Assembly (NCBI GenBank): GCA_965233625.1
Contig: OZ247499.1
Location: 2,542,001 to 2,606,000 of the forward strand
Reading direction: 5' to 3'
Source of the DNA: G965233625 sp965233625
Lineage (GTDB): Bacteria > Planctomycetota > Planctomycetia > Pirellulales > Pirellulaceae
Length of the DNA stretch: 64,000 bases
Position numbers and translations under genes: made by a program. This document shows positions 19,201 to 25,811 of the stretch, one piece after another. A model generated the notes under the pieces. That model searched no databases. It saw only the letters and a program-made list of their open reading frames with translations, and was not told the origin of the DNA. Position 1 is the stretch's first letter. Each line of letters starts with the position of its first letter.

Positions 19201-20004
19201 CGGGGCGCCAGACAGCGTTCCGCCGAAGCGATGGATCATCTTCAGCCAGCGGACCGGCTGCTGCAAGAAATCAACCGGCGAAAGGAATACCAGACGCCCC
19301 CCCATATAGACCGGATGCAGTGCGTTGCCGATCAGCCCCATGTCGTGGTGCAACGGCAGCCAGCCGGCGAGCACCATCGAATCTTCCTGCTGCTGGAAGC
19401 TGGCGCGGATCAATCTCTGGTTGGCCATCAGGTTGCCATGTGTGACCATCACGCCTTTGGGAATACCTGTCGAACCGGAGGTGTATTGCAGGAAGGCGAT
19501 GTCGTCGCGGCCGATATCTGGCCGGCTGTAGTTACCGGCCCAATCCTGCCCGATATTATCCACAGGCTGCCAGGCAAGTGTCTGCAATGGCGCCTCGGCC
19601 TGGATGGTCTTCTGCATCTGTTCTAACAGTGCAGACGTAGTCAGCGCGACACGAATATCTGCGTCGGCGACCATCGACAGGATACGGCTGGCGCGGCGGT
19701 TGCGACGCGGCGGATACGCTGGCACAGCAATCACGCCCGCATACAGGCAACCGAAGTAAGAAGCTAAATACTCCAGGCCCTGCGAGAACACCAGCATCAC
19801 GCGATCGCCGGGTTTGCTTCGACCCGCCAGCCAACCTGCAATCTCGCGGGCACGCTGATCTAGTTCCGCGTAGGTATAGGTGTGTTCGTCCAGTTCGCCA
19901 TCGCGCAGAAACGTGTACACCGGCCGGTCGCCGTGCAGCGCGGCCCGCGATTGCAGAAGATCGCAATAGGTTTCTGAGCTCTCGATGGGACGATTGGCGG
20001 ACAT
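10270..20004 (-). CDS. Giant hybrid synthase: FAAL-ACP-KS-AT-DH-cMT-ER-KR-ACP
   Basis: About 3244 residues from the ATG at 20004; a TTG ten codons upstream is the alternative start. In order: fatty acyl-AMP ligase (about 10-580; YTSGSTGIPKG, SPCYGMAETT, SGKIQRR); ACP (Ser663); KS (721-1130; Cys878, His1013, His1053); AT (1228-1520; GHSLGE with Ser1318, and HGFHS, closer to malonyl- than methylmalonyl-type); DH (1590-1860; His1619, Asp1779, but the motif Gly is Ser); C-methyltransferase (about 1920-2260; VLEIGAGTG); a KR structural subdomain; ER (2474-2790; HSAAGGVGMAAVQ); KR (2810-3050; GGLGGLG and a GVLDD motif, but the catalytic Tyr is His2962 in GQSNHAAAN); ACP (Ser3124); acidic tail. The FAAL activates a free fatty acid as acyl-AMP for the first ACP. 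The rest adds a unit that should be alpha-methylated and, if the KR works, fully reduced. It is the first gene of the operon. Confidence 0.95.
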   Translation of the reverse strand: MSANRPIESSETYCDLLQSRAALHGDRPVYTFLRDGELDEHTYTYAELDQRAREIAGWLAGRSKPGDRVMLVFSQGLEYLASYFGCLYAGVIAVPAYPPRRNRRASRILSMVADADIRVALTTSALLEQMQKTIQAEAPLQTLAWQPVDNIGQDWAGNYSRPDIGRDDIAFLQYTSGSTGIPKGVMVTHGNLMANQRLIRASFQQQEDSMVLAGWLPLHHDMGLIGNALHPVYMGGRLVFLSPVDFLQQPVRWLKMIHRFGGTLSGAPNFAYRLCADEVSLEECEGIDLSSWQVAFNGAEPVRPATMQAFAEKFAPLGFRAQACSPCYGMAETTLLVTGSVNGEPMVRQSFDAAALENGQAITATADDTANAADLAGCGAPHQSVDVRIVDPQTNAECPPGSIGEILVAGDTVTGGYWQREEETRETFNTTFEPLVKNGQPPAEAYLRTGDLGFMHDGQLYVTGRLKDLIIVRGANHYPHDIERTVETSHPALMPGAGAAFQIPADQPKSPGGVVVVQEVRRAQMRQIDPAEVIQAIRAAVSSEHEIRLAAVVLLRPASTPKTTSGKIQRREACRLFLEDGFKTVGAWSDDQPAAAAPDAEADESKHASSTHRATLSARLSPEDSRAVSDLQRWLTVRVSQRLQMAPQEIDPHTPLAAYGMDSVAATRLSGELAAHLGKPVPATLAYDYPTISLLATFLITGDAPQAATASRERTAGRHEEPLAIVGIGCRFPGAGSPREFWQLLQSARSAITAPPDRVRKHGQAVPGGYLEQVEDFDARFFRMNPREADHVDPQHRLLLETVWECFEDAGIAADTLAGSRTGVFTGAGSNDYMRLQTAAGVDAGGYTATGNSLAMAANRISYTFDFRGPSLTIDTACSSSLVAVHQAAASLKRGECDLAVAGGVNLILSPDATTSFTEAGMLAADGVCRAFDAGASGFVRGEGCGVVLLQPLSQAVQEGRQIYAVLRGSAINQDGRSNGLTAPNRLSQQAVIRDALSDADVAPAAVQYVEAHGTGTELGDPIEMGALQSVLTPEGTPRNTLRVGAVKTAIGHLEAAAGIAGFIKVCLALHHQQIPATLNHKTPSPHIDWSRPVEVPTVAVRWPRSKQKRIAGVSSFGFGGANAHAILEEAPAATPCETPHASEGHLAVLSARTESALRSLAESTGKSLRQETPLAALCSTLGAGRSHFKHRLAVACDDNLSLRETLLQFAADGEAPGVHAAAASQAPEIVFMFSGQGGVHSSAGRQLYGAHPVFRTQLDAAAKVMQQHWSRPLQEILWSEAGWRSVDIQPALVCLQYALAMTWMECGVQPSAVTGHSLGEFAAAAIAGVFPLEEAVRIVARRATLVDSLEARGGMLAVFAAEDEVRSLLPELGANIDVAAVNGPRQTVLGGCQQRLEEIAAELKSQKITTRTLQTTHGFHSPLITPVLDDFTAAVEAAELSTPTIEFISAQTGQAASAEVATAAYWRSNLRSAVRFYDALQTIAECGTSICLETGAGSTLASISRAARLELTALPGLSGDDNERRQLLNTAGRLYAAGARFDWNSLLGYQTPPLPLPHYPFERSRHWFAEPAASSQRSRVPVEGTSSTGQLPGEKLDLGVSETVFALSVAADSYLAGHCVGSTIYFPAAGYLAIAAAAATQMDMPAAAISLQIDQPLKLGAKATAQLQTIVSTGESENSFRIVSKQQSGWIEHARGVFKPVGEELSPDNADVCLDETEVEAIDLATHYQQCAGVGLNYGGAFLGLQSLQAGDHIATSQAALPDGVESVSAQIHPALLDACLQTLAPVAAAREKRTFLPAGFDRFTLYRDVQPGEVLHTTASLHHPDGEDQIRASLQITDSGGARVATIDGMTLKAATPVELAGAMFAEAWQPQIRRREAITTDANGTSAGEIQQQRREQLNSVRDALLETTPAAPHIAALNALEEMSVQCVVATLRRLGLPLRAGDKISNASLATQLNVATQHQRLLGRLMQMLVEANIVRAEANGWSVLQTPSEVDVARLGEQMLSQHAGAKVEFTLLTRCAMHLADVLRGAADPLPLLFPGDDSVSAADIYRNSAGGKLLNKIAASAVQIEAAALPPGRGLRVLEIGAGTGSTAASILPELPAGRSRYVFTDIAPGFLSPAKERFSEYDFVEYRTLDIEKDPLEQGFDGGSFDIVVAANVLHATANMQTTMRNIRTLLNEGGRLVIIEGTRPVRWLDLTFGMTPGWWRFEDTDLRPEYPLLSGRDWRSLLYANGFETPAFIDPLNDTAREPENSVIISRLREGQHSPVELPKRRWLIASTSRETTQLAGALDASGQHFASLVDNSSLAEDVTQMCQLNSPTDILLHVADCFTGEDAAPYDSVQQFNAALIAALQAIESATAARRDEAPLRLWLATRGAVAADGSVLASALPAASAWGLWRSIALEHPHWECTAIDVDASVEPQEAERLLAEELLATPRDVEPAVAIRNNTRLVRRLIPAHPAASASHQSARVLQIEHRGSIDGLRLNELPRRAPVEGEMEVAVHASGLNFRDVLSTLGLYPTEEPAGAECTGVVTQVGPGVTKFKPGDRVAVLAANSICDFLTVSAENACLIPAGLSLEEAATVPVTFLTAAVAFSEAGGVQPGQRVLVHSAAGGVGMAAVQMAQAAGAEVFATASQAKHELVRSAGVKHVFDSRSGEFGRQILEATDGAGVDIVLNSLDAAFTENNMQAMSGSGFYLDIAKTAADVISAAKADHPGVEYCQIDLSQLIAADVSALATRLADIFNRVESKEYQPLPYQTFDLEDAAAAMRHMRSGKHTGKILIAPVHAEDTASEPASDRSSIHSDVQFREDATYVITGGLGGLGLLTAQWMARRGARHIALISRSTPDAAQQAGIQRIKDCGAKVMVLQADISCRDSLQRAMQQVRENCPPLAGVFQMAGVLDDGLLAAQSPAKLAKVLGPKVAGAWNLHELTLQDDLDYFVLFSSAASLFGSPGQSNHAAANAFLDALAHHRRRAGHCATSINWGPWSQVGAAAGLNVGKRNDLSGVEMISPAEGMAIFQQVLLQDATTTQCAGVRLQLESLPARLKSHPLFASLIAASQQQAGAVDRAAFIEQLSAAEPKERTQRMTEFLQSAVATCLGVATPAEIPVDEALFDLGLDSLTALELANKLEAGLGFSVSTTDLFNYPAINVLAPRFVERLGLEEKSPAAEATDDEGTHVDLQQSVADAVQYDDTDDSNPTIAYTPAPAAAATQTAPAEVHQLLLELNELSNEFDSWEVNE

Positions 20005-20681
20005 CGAACTGGCGGTTCTCCATTCACTTGTCAATCACAACGAAGCTTTTGACTTCGCCACGCTTCGTTTCACCAGGTTAAGACTGCGCGGCGGCCGCCT
20101 GGGAAAAGTGAACTTGTTGATCAATTAGTATAGTTAAGGCTGGGCAGTTTATGAACGTACTGGAAGTATGCGGCGAGTTGACGGCATATGTCTTACCTGG
20201 GGATTTACAACGTCTGACCCCGTCAAACTAAGCCGCGGTCGGTCCGCCTGGATAGGGAAAATGCAAACGCCGTACCGCACGGCTTTCAAGATGACGAAAT
20301 CCATCGCATCCTTAGGGGTAATCATTCTTACCGCCCAGATTTGGTCAGATAGCTCGCTGCTCTCCATAGCCGTGGCTGGCGGTTAAGACTTCCCGCGTTC
20401 TGCTTTGTTAATCGTGATATCTAACCCGGATTATGCAGCCCCCTTCTTTTAAGGTGGTGTGTAGCGGTTCTGGCGGCTAGGGGATGCAATCAGAAACGAT
20501 TGCAAAAAATCCTAACAATAGCCGAACTGGTAAAAATGAAAGCTTTAGGTTGAGTTTGCATGCACCAGCAGAACCCCACCAGCTTTACCCAGCAAGGAAG
20601 CGGGTTGTAATCCATAGTGGACAACGACTTTGTTAGCTGTGCAAGTTGTTGCAAGGAAATAAGTTACAGTCCCCAGAGAAC
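20005..20681. other. Divergent intergenic region of the biosynthetic cluster, no gene seen
   Basis: This 677-base gap separates the minus-strand synthase operon from the plus-strand SDR-permease pair and is less GC-rich than the flanking genes. Besides the minus-strand promoter it contains a small perfect hairpin, GCAATC-AGAAAC-GATTGC (20486-20503), next to a run of A residues. I see no convincing coding region, RNA gene or transposase remnant. Open frames here lack ribosome-binding sites and recognisable sequence. It is the natural place for regulation of the whole cluster. Confidence 0.6.
20127..20155 (-). promoter_or_regulatory. Probable sigma-70-like promoter of the PKS-NRPS operon
   Basis: Read on the minus strand, TTCATA (-35) and TATACT (-10) are separated by exactly 17 bases, with TATACT matching the consensus at five of six positions. 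The distance to the synthase start is about 120 bases. An 8-bp palindrome, TTGATCAA (20117-20124), lies immediately downstream of the -10 element, where an operator could sit. Planctomycete promoters are poorly characterised, so this remains a sequence-based suggestion. Confidence 0.45.
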
Positions 20682-21686
20682 ATGATGACTAAAGCGCTGG
20701 TAACGGGAGCACGAGGCTTCATCGGGCAGGCCACGGTGGATGCTCTGCTACAGAAAGGCTACGAGGTCGCCTGTTTTGATCGAAAACGCGCCGGCGCACC
20801 CTCGCCGAATGCTAGCAAAGGCGTGAATCAGTTTGATGGCAGCATTGATAATTCTGACGACATCTTCGCTGCGGTAGAGGGCGTTGATGTTATCTATCAC
20901 CTGGCGGGCAATGTTTCGCCCCGCAGTTACGAAGAAGCGCACCGCGTCAATGTCGAAGGCACACTCAACCTGGCGCGGGCGGCCATGCAGCAACCCACTC
21001 CACCCGTGCTGGTCTTTATATCTTCGCTGTCCGCAGCCGGGCCGAGTGAAACGCCCTCGAAAGAGGAGGACGCCTGCCATCCCGTTTCGCTTTATGGCAG
21101 GTCCAAGTTTGAGGCGGAAGAAGAATTACGCAAACTTGCAGATAAACTTCCCGTCACCATCATCCGTCCGCCCTGTGTTTTCGGGCCAGGTGACGGCAAC
21201 ATGGCCAAGCTGTTCAAGAGCGTGAAGAGCGGCTGGGACTTTGTTGTCTCGCGGACGAATCAGTATTCCTGGGTGTTTGTAGACGACCTGGTGGCAGGCA
21301 TGCTGGAAGCTGGCGAGAAGGGTCAGCGACTGCTTGGCGAGGATGATCCGCAACGTCAGGGCCTTTACTACCTGTCCGATCCGCAACTGGTGACGTTCCC
21401 GGAAATCGCAGACATGATCGCCGACACGGTCAAACCACGGCGGTTGCGGCACGTCTGCCTGCCCAAGGCGCTGGGCTGGGTTGTTGCCGCCGGAGCCGAG
21501 ACGCGTGGCAAGATCACCGGCGGCAAAGTCTTCTTGAACTTTGACAAGATGCGCGAAGCGGTTGCCGGATCGTTCATCTGCACGCCCCAGCGCGCCAAAG
21601 AAGAACTGGGCTTCGAAACGCCGAAACCGCTGGCCGAACGCATTGTCGAAACGCACGAGCATTATCAGTCTACGGGCGTTCTGTAA
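20682..21686 (+). CDS. NAD(P)-dependent epimerase/dehydratase (extended SDR)
   Basis: The 334-residue protein begins with the dinucleotide-binding motif VTGARGFIGQATVDALL, followed by DVIYHLAGNVSP, the catalytic Ser in FISSLSAAG, the Tyr-xxx-Lys pair in SLYGRSKFEAE, and IIRPPCVFGPGDGN. This is the order expected for extended short-chain dehydrogenases of the epimerase/3-beta-hydroxysteroid dehydrogenase type. Start: ATG at 20682 (a second ATG follows directly); earlier in-frame codons give no family-like sequence. It is divergent from the synthase operon and 20 bases before the permease, so it is probably a tailoring oxidoreductase of the cluster, for example acting on a keto or hydroxy group of the product. 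That assignment is inference; a sugar nucleotide or sterol-like substrate cannot be excluded. Confidence 0.85.
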   Translation: MMTKALVTGARGFIGQATVDALLQKGYEVACFDRKRAGAPSPNASKGVNQFDGSIDNSDDIFAAVEGVDVIYHLAGNVSPRSYEEAHRVNVEGTLNLARAAMQQPTPPVLVFISSLSAAGPSETPSKEEDACHPVSLYGRSKFEAEEELRKLADKLPVTIIRPPCVFGPGDGNMAKLFKSVKSGWDFVVSRTNQYSWVFVDDLVAGMLEAGEKGQRLLGEDDPQRQGLYYLSDPQLVTFPEIADMIADTVKPRRLRHVCLPKALGWVVAAGAETRGKITGGKVFLNFDKMREAVAGSFICTPQRAKEELGFETPKPLAERIVETHEHYQSTGVL

Positions 21687-21706
21687 GCCCAGAAAGAATC
21701 TGTCGC

Positions 21707-22837
21707 ATGTGGTTCACAACCGTCATCCTGCGCAACATCCGGCGCCGCCCTCTGCGTTCATTCCTGACGCTGATCTCGGTGGCAATGGCTGTATGCGCGG
21801 TCGATTCTCTGGTGGGCGTTTCCAACGGCTTCAAAGCCACGTTTCTCAACTATTACGAAGGCATCGGCATCGATCTGCTGGTGGTGCGTAGCGGCAGCGC
21901 CCGGCGGTTAACCAGCACCATGGACGAAAGTCTGGCCACTGAGATTGAGAAGATTGATGGCGTCATGGAAGTGATCCCTGGCTTGGTCGATGTGGTTTCT
22001 TTCCCGGAGTACAACCTGGATCTAGTGCCCATCTCGGGTCTCACGCCAGAGACGCGTGTGTTTGACTATATGGAGGTAAAATCCGGCCGCATGTTGAAAA
22101 ACAGCGACCACCGGGGCGTGATGCTGGGCGTAACCCTGGCGGAAAACCTTGGCAAGAAAGCCGGAGAGAAGCTCGAAATTATTGAGGGCGATGAACCGTT
22201 TGAAATTGTCGGCGTTTACGATGGCTTCAACGTGATTCAGAACGGTTCGATGGTGGTTTCCGTCAAAGACCTGCAAACCCTGATGGGGCGTGAAGGGCAG
22301 ATTTCCGGCATCAGCATCCGGGTAACCGAATCTGATGACAAGGAGCTACTGGCGACCGTGGCCCGCAAGATTGAGAAGCTGGAAAACGGCATCGCCGTGC
22401 GGCCGACGCGTGAGCACGTTGAATCTTTGCAGGAGATAAAAACCGCGATTGCGATGGCATGGGTCACTTCAACGATCGCCACGATCATTGGCGCCATCGG
22501 GATGCTGAACACGATGTTCATGTCGGTGCAGGAACGCACGCTTGAGATTGGTATTCTTCGCGCCGTGGGCTGGTCGCGGATGCGCGTCGTCGGGATGATT
22601 CTTTACGAAGCCATCGTCCTGAGCATCATCGGCGCCGTGGTCGGCACGGTGGTGGCGATCGTGCTGGTCCGCATCCTCACGCTGATGCCTGCGGTAAACG
22701 GCCTGATCGAAGGTGACATCAGCCCGGTCGTGATCGCACAGGGCTTCGCCATCGCGCTGGTGGTGGGCTTCATCGGCGGCCTGCTGCCCGCCATCACCGC
22801 TTCCCGGCTTTCACCTAACGAAGCGTTGCGGCGATAG
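21707..22837 (+). CDS. ABC transporter permease, FtsX/MacB family
   Basis: The 376-residue inner-membrane protein has the classic layout: one N-terminal membrane helix (about 10-35, after the basic RNIRRRPLR), a large extracytoplasmic domain (about 40-255), then three helices near 258-280, 305-335 and 350-370. The sequence QERTLEIGILRAVGWSRMRV, between the second and third helices, is the coupling-helix region typical of MacB, LolC/E and FtsX permeases. No ATPase is fused or adjacent. The LolD/MacB-type ATPase at 226-948 is the only candidate partner in the window, so the transporter appears split across both ends of the biosynthetic cluster. It probably exports the lipopeptide-like product or protects the envelope from it (inference). 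Confidence 0.88.
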   Translation: MWFTTVILRNIRRRPLRSFLTLISVAMAVCAVDSLVGVSNGFKATFLNYYEGIGIDLLVVRSGSARRLTSTMDESLATEIEKIDGVMEVIPGLVDVVSFPEYNLDLVPISGLTPETRVFDYMEVKSGRMLKNSDHRGVMLGVTLAENLGKKAGEKLEIIEGDEPFEIVGVYDGFNVIQNGSMVVSVKDLQTLMGREGQISGISIRVTESDDKELLATVARKIEKLENGIAVRPTREHVESLQEIKTAIAMAWVTSTIATIIGAIGMLNTMFMSVQERTLEIGILRAVGWSRMRVVGMILYEAIVLSIIGAVVGTVVAIVLVRILTLMPAVNGLIEGDISPVVIAQGFAIALVVGFIGGLLPAITASRLSPNEALRR

Positions 22838-22851
22838 TGTAAAACACGGAT

Positions 22852-23522
22852 ATGGACAAACCGCTGCGACAACGTCTTCAGCGCATGATTGGTGTCGAAG
22901 AAGAAGGTCGAATCACTCCGAAGGAACTTGCCGATTACGTCGCGCGATGCGCTATCGAACCAGGCTTCTTCGACCATCTCGATCTCTTTTCGCCGGAAGT
23001 CATCGCATACCTACGGGACAGGGCTCTGCACGCGGCGCCCCATCCAGAAGATAGCCTGGCGTTCAGCAGGGTATTGGTTCGCGGCAAATTCGATTATGAG
23101 GCCCACGAACGCGAAACGCGCGAGGTTACTACTGGGCGGCTCGACGACTACGCGAGCACTTCTATCCAGACCTGCCACTTCCTAAATTCGAACCAATCCG
23201 GCTAGCAGGGGTTGTGGCTGACTGTCTTGAAATGGACGGGCATACATTTCTCTTTGGCGTGGAATTAAGCTACCTGATTCGCAAGCACCCGATTCACCTG
23301 ATTGGTTCAGACGGGTCGAGAAAAATCACCTCGGTTGTGCGGGAAGAGTTTATCAAGACGCCACAAGACGCAGAATCATCCGATCCACTGATACGCCGTT
23401 TCGGTCGCGCCGGTCTTGGGCTTGAAACGCACATCAAACCAGCCGACACACCACCTGGAACGGAAGTCTGGGTCGACCGGACGGCGGTGGCCGAACTGCC
23501 AGATACTCCGTTTCAGGAGTGA
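22852..23522 (+). pseudogene. Hypothetical protein gene with an apparent frameshift
   Basis: Two frames appear to form one protein of about 220 residues. The first runs from the ATG at 22852 (MDKPLRQRLQRMIGVEEEG) and reads sensibly to about EAHERETRE near 23125, then turns into a Ser/Thr-rich tail and stops at 23205. The adjacent frame reads YYWAARRLREHFYPDLPLPK from the same point and continues through GVVADCLEMDGHTFLFGVELSYLIRKH to the TGA at 23522. The switch corresponds to a one-base shift around 23115-23135. I recognise no family. It follows the permease by 14 bases. It is either a decayed gene, a sequencing error, or less likely programmed frameshifting. The C-terminal frame has its own possible start at 23214 but begins mid-domain. 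Confidence 0.6.
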
Positions 23523-23527
23523 GACGC

Positions 23528-23567
23528 AAATAAAAGCGGCCCGGTCAGCAGGTGCCAACCGGGCCGC
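23528..23567 (-). terminator. Rho-independent terminator after the YTV-repeat gene
   Basis: A perfect 10-bp GC-rich stem (GCGGCCCGGT at 23536-23545 with ACCGGGCCGC at 23558-23567) and a 12-base loop is followed, on the minus strand, by TTTTATTT. It lies 27 bases beyond the stop codon of the minus-strand YTV gene. The same stem could also slow plus-strand transcripts of the frameshifted gene. Confidence 0.85.
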
Positions 23568-23594
23568 GGGTAAGCTGGGAGTCAGCTGTTACGC

Positions 23595-25811
23595 TTAGTT
23601 GGCGCTGCAACCGCCGCAACCACCACAGCAGCCGTTGCTGTAGCCGCTGGTTACGCCGCCGCTGTAAACGCCCGTCGCAGCAGGACCGTACGAGACTCCG
23701 CCGCAACTGCTGATGCCGGGTGCGGCACCGTCTACGGGTACTGCCGGGCCGGCAACCCCGACGGGTGCATCACCGTAAGTAACGCCGGTGCTGTATGCAG
23801 GCGTGGCGTTGTACGTTGGCACAGCTACCTGCACAGTGCGGGGCACCATGCGGCAGACTTTCACAGGAACCTGTTCCGTGGCCGTGTAAGGCACGCTGAC
23901 AGTGTAGGTTTCGGACTTTTCTTCCGGGACGCTTTCGTACACGGTTACGGGAACCGTACGGGTGCGTTCCTTGGGAACCATCACGGTGTAGTTTTCCGTG
24001 CGGGTCTTTTCTTCAGGCACGGTGCGGTAAGCGGTGTAAGCCTGATCGCGTGTCTCGGACTTGTATTCCGTCACGGGTACGGTGCGAGTGCGGGTCTCGG
24101 TCTTGTACTCGGTGACAGGTACGGTGCGAGTTTTTGTTTCCAGCTTCATCACCGTGACACGACGTGTCGCGGTGCGTTTTTCTTCTTTGTACTCGGTGAC
24201 GGGAACCGTCTGAGTACGGGTTTCCTGCTTCCACTCCTGAACGCGTTCCGTTTTGGTGCGTGTCTGAGTGGTCATTTCCGTCACAGGAACCTGCTGCGTG
24301 CGGGTTTCGGTGCGGTAAGCTGTCTGCTTCACCGTACGTTGACGGGTTTCAGGACGCATGACCGTCTGCGTGTAGGTGTAAGGAACCTGCTGCGTTTCGC
24401 AGCGATACTGCGTTACAGGAACCTGCTTGGTGGACACGCTTGGAATCCACTGGCGGGTCGTGTAGGTCATCGCAGGCGTGCAAGCGGCGCCACAGGCTCC
24501 GCCCACAGCAGCGCCCGTATCTACGCTGGACGAACCGGCGTAGGCGGTTGCATCGGCGTAACCAGCCGAAGTGGCGCCACAGGCGCCGCATGGAGCGGAA
24601 GCAACCGCAGCCGAACCGCTGCTGGCGCCGCATCCACAGGTGCTGCTGACGCCGCAGGTGCCGCAAGCTGCCGAGTAACCGCTGGCATAGCTGCTAACGC
24701 CGCCGCCGCATACGGTTCCATAGGTCGCGCCGGCATTGGCCGAAACGGCTGGCGCGGCGGTTTCCACTGCAGCGCTGCTTGCAGCAGCCGTGTTGCAGGT
24801 GCCTGGAATAACATGCGTACGGTATACGTACTTGCCGGTGGTCTGCGTGACGGTGCGGTACGTGGTGTAAGGAATGCGACGGGTTACCGAACGGTATGCC
24901 GTGCGGGTCACCTGCTGCGGCACATTCACCGTGTAATTCTCGACCTTATCAACCGTGTAAGGCACGTTCACGTTGTAGCTACGCGTTACGTACTTCGTGA
25001 CAGGCACCTGGACGGTGTAGCTGCGCTGCACGTCGCGGTACGTTGGCACGCTGACGGTGTAGTTACGGGTGACGTTACGCGTAACAGGGACGCGTGTGGT
25101 GTAGGTGTACGGAACGTCTTTGGTGACAGGAACCTGCACCTGGTAAGACTGCGTTACGTTGCGTGTCACAGGCACCGTTGTGGTGTAATTCTGCTTGACG
25201 TTCCGCGTTACAGGCACATTGACCGTGATCTTACGGGTCTTCTGCTCTGCCACGTTGCGGTACACGGTGTAGTTGATGGTGCGAGTACGGGTCTCGGGCA
25301 CCATTTCCGTGTAATTCTGCGTGACGTTTTTCGTCTTAGGAACGCTGCGGTACACGGTGTACGTGCGCTGACGTTGTTCCTGACGATAGCGTGTGCGGTT
25401 AACCGTGCGATATTCGGTGACATACGTGGGCACCATAATGGTGCGGGATACGTATTGAACCGAAGGAGCTGCGGCGGTGGCAACACCGGCGTCGTAACCA
25501 ACGGCGGGAGCCGAGGCGACATCGCCCGAAAGCACGCTGCTGCCGTCGGTTACCACGGCGTCGCCAGTAACAACACCTGCATCAGCGCTATAACCGGCGC
25601 TGCTGGAGTAGCCGCTCGTTGCGTAACCACCACCTGTGTAGCAACCAGCTGTGGCGCTGCCGTAGCCGTAACAACCTGCGGCCGCGCCGCTGCGGTAACC
25701 GCAGGGGTCGCTGCAGCCGCCGCATCTTCCGCAGCCGGCCTCAGCTTGTGAGACTGCGGCCATCGCCAACACGGCGAAAGCACACACAGCCTGAATTCTC
25801 GATACCAACAT
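23595..25811 (-). CDS. YTV-repeat, cysteine-rich secreted protein (planctomycete cell-envelope type)
   Basis: The 738-residue protein starts at an ATG preceded by GGGAG. A signal peptide (LVSRIQAVCAFAVLAMAAVS) is followed by a Cys/Gly-rich segment (GCGRCGGCSDPCGY). Two long blocks of short repeats, about 130-335 and 455-690, consist of variations on YTVxVPVTRNVTxxY and TRTVPVTEYKTE, rich in Thr, Val, Tyr, Arg and Lys; this is the Pfam YTV repeat signature known mainly from planctomycetes. Cys-rich spacers also occur in the middle (about 365-440, CGTCGVSSTCGCG) and at the C-terminus (CCGGCGGC). YTV proteins have been linked to the proteinaceous planctomycete cell wall. Clusters of Cys at both ends and the centre suggest disulphide crosslinking into a sheet (inference). 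The gene is monocistronic with its own terminator. Confidence 0.9.
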   Translation of the reverse strand: MLVSRIQAVCAFAVLAMAAVSQAEAGCGRCGGCSDPCGYRSGAAAGCYGYGSATAGCYTGGGYATSGYSSSAGYSADAGVVTGDAVVTDGSSVLSGDVASAPAVGYDAGVATAAAPSVQYVSRTIMVPTYVTEYRTVNRTRYRQEQRQRTYTVYRSVPKTKNVTQNYTEMVPETRTRTINYTVYRNVAEQKTRKITVNVPVTRNVKQNYTTTVPVTRNVTQSYQVQVPVTKDVPYTYTTRVPVTRNVTRNYTVSVPTYRDVQRSYTVQVPVTKYVTRSYNVNVPYTVDKVENYTVNVPQQVTRTAYRSVTRRIPYTTYRTVTQTTGKYVYRTHVIPGTCNTAAASSAAVETAAPAVSANAGATYGTVCGGGVSSYASGYSAACGTCGVSSTCGCGASSGSAAVASAPCGACGATSAGYADATAYAGSSSVDTGAAVGGACGAACTPAMTYTTRQWIPSVSTKQVPVTQYRCETQQVPYTYTQTVMRPETRQRTVKQTAYRTETRTQQVPVTEMTTQTRTKTERVQEWKQETRTQTVPVTEYKEEKRTATRRVTVMKLETKTRTVPVTEYKTETRTRTVPVTEYKSETRDQAYTAYRTVPEEKTRTENYTVMVPKERTRTVPVTVYESVPEEKSETYTVSVPYTATEQVPVKVCRMVPRTVQVAVPTYNATPAYSTGVTYGDAPVGVAGPAVPVDGAAPGISSCGGVSYGPAATGVYSGGVTSGYSNGCCGGCGGCSAN

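Noticed and set aside
20149..20367. Small open frames on both strands in the divergent gap before the SDR gene
   Set aside because: No start signals, no recognisable sequence and overlap with the predicted promoter.
23850..25450. Dense short direct repeats that could suggest a CRISPR array or tandem-repeat element
   Set aside because: They are codon-phased repeats inside the YTV-repeat protein, vary in sequence and have no unique spacers.
24339..25751. Long open frame of 470 codons on the plus strand, antisense to the YTV gene
   Set aside because: Low-complexity mirror of the repeats, with no ribosome-binding site or family match. The minus-strand frame has a signal peptide, a Shine-Dalgarno sequence and a terminator.
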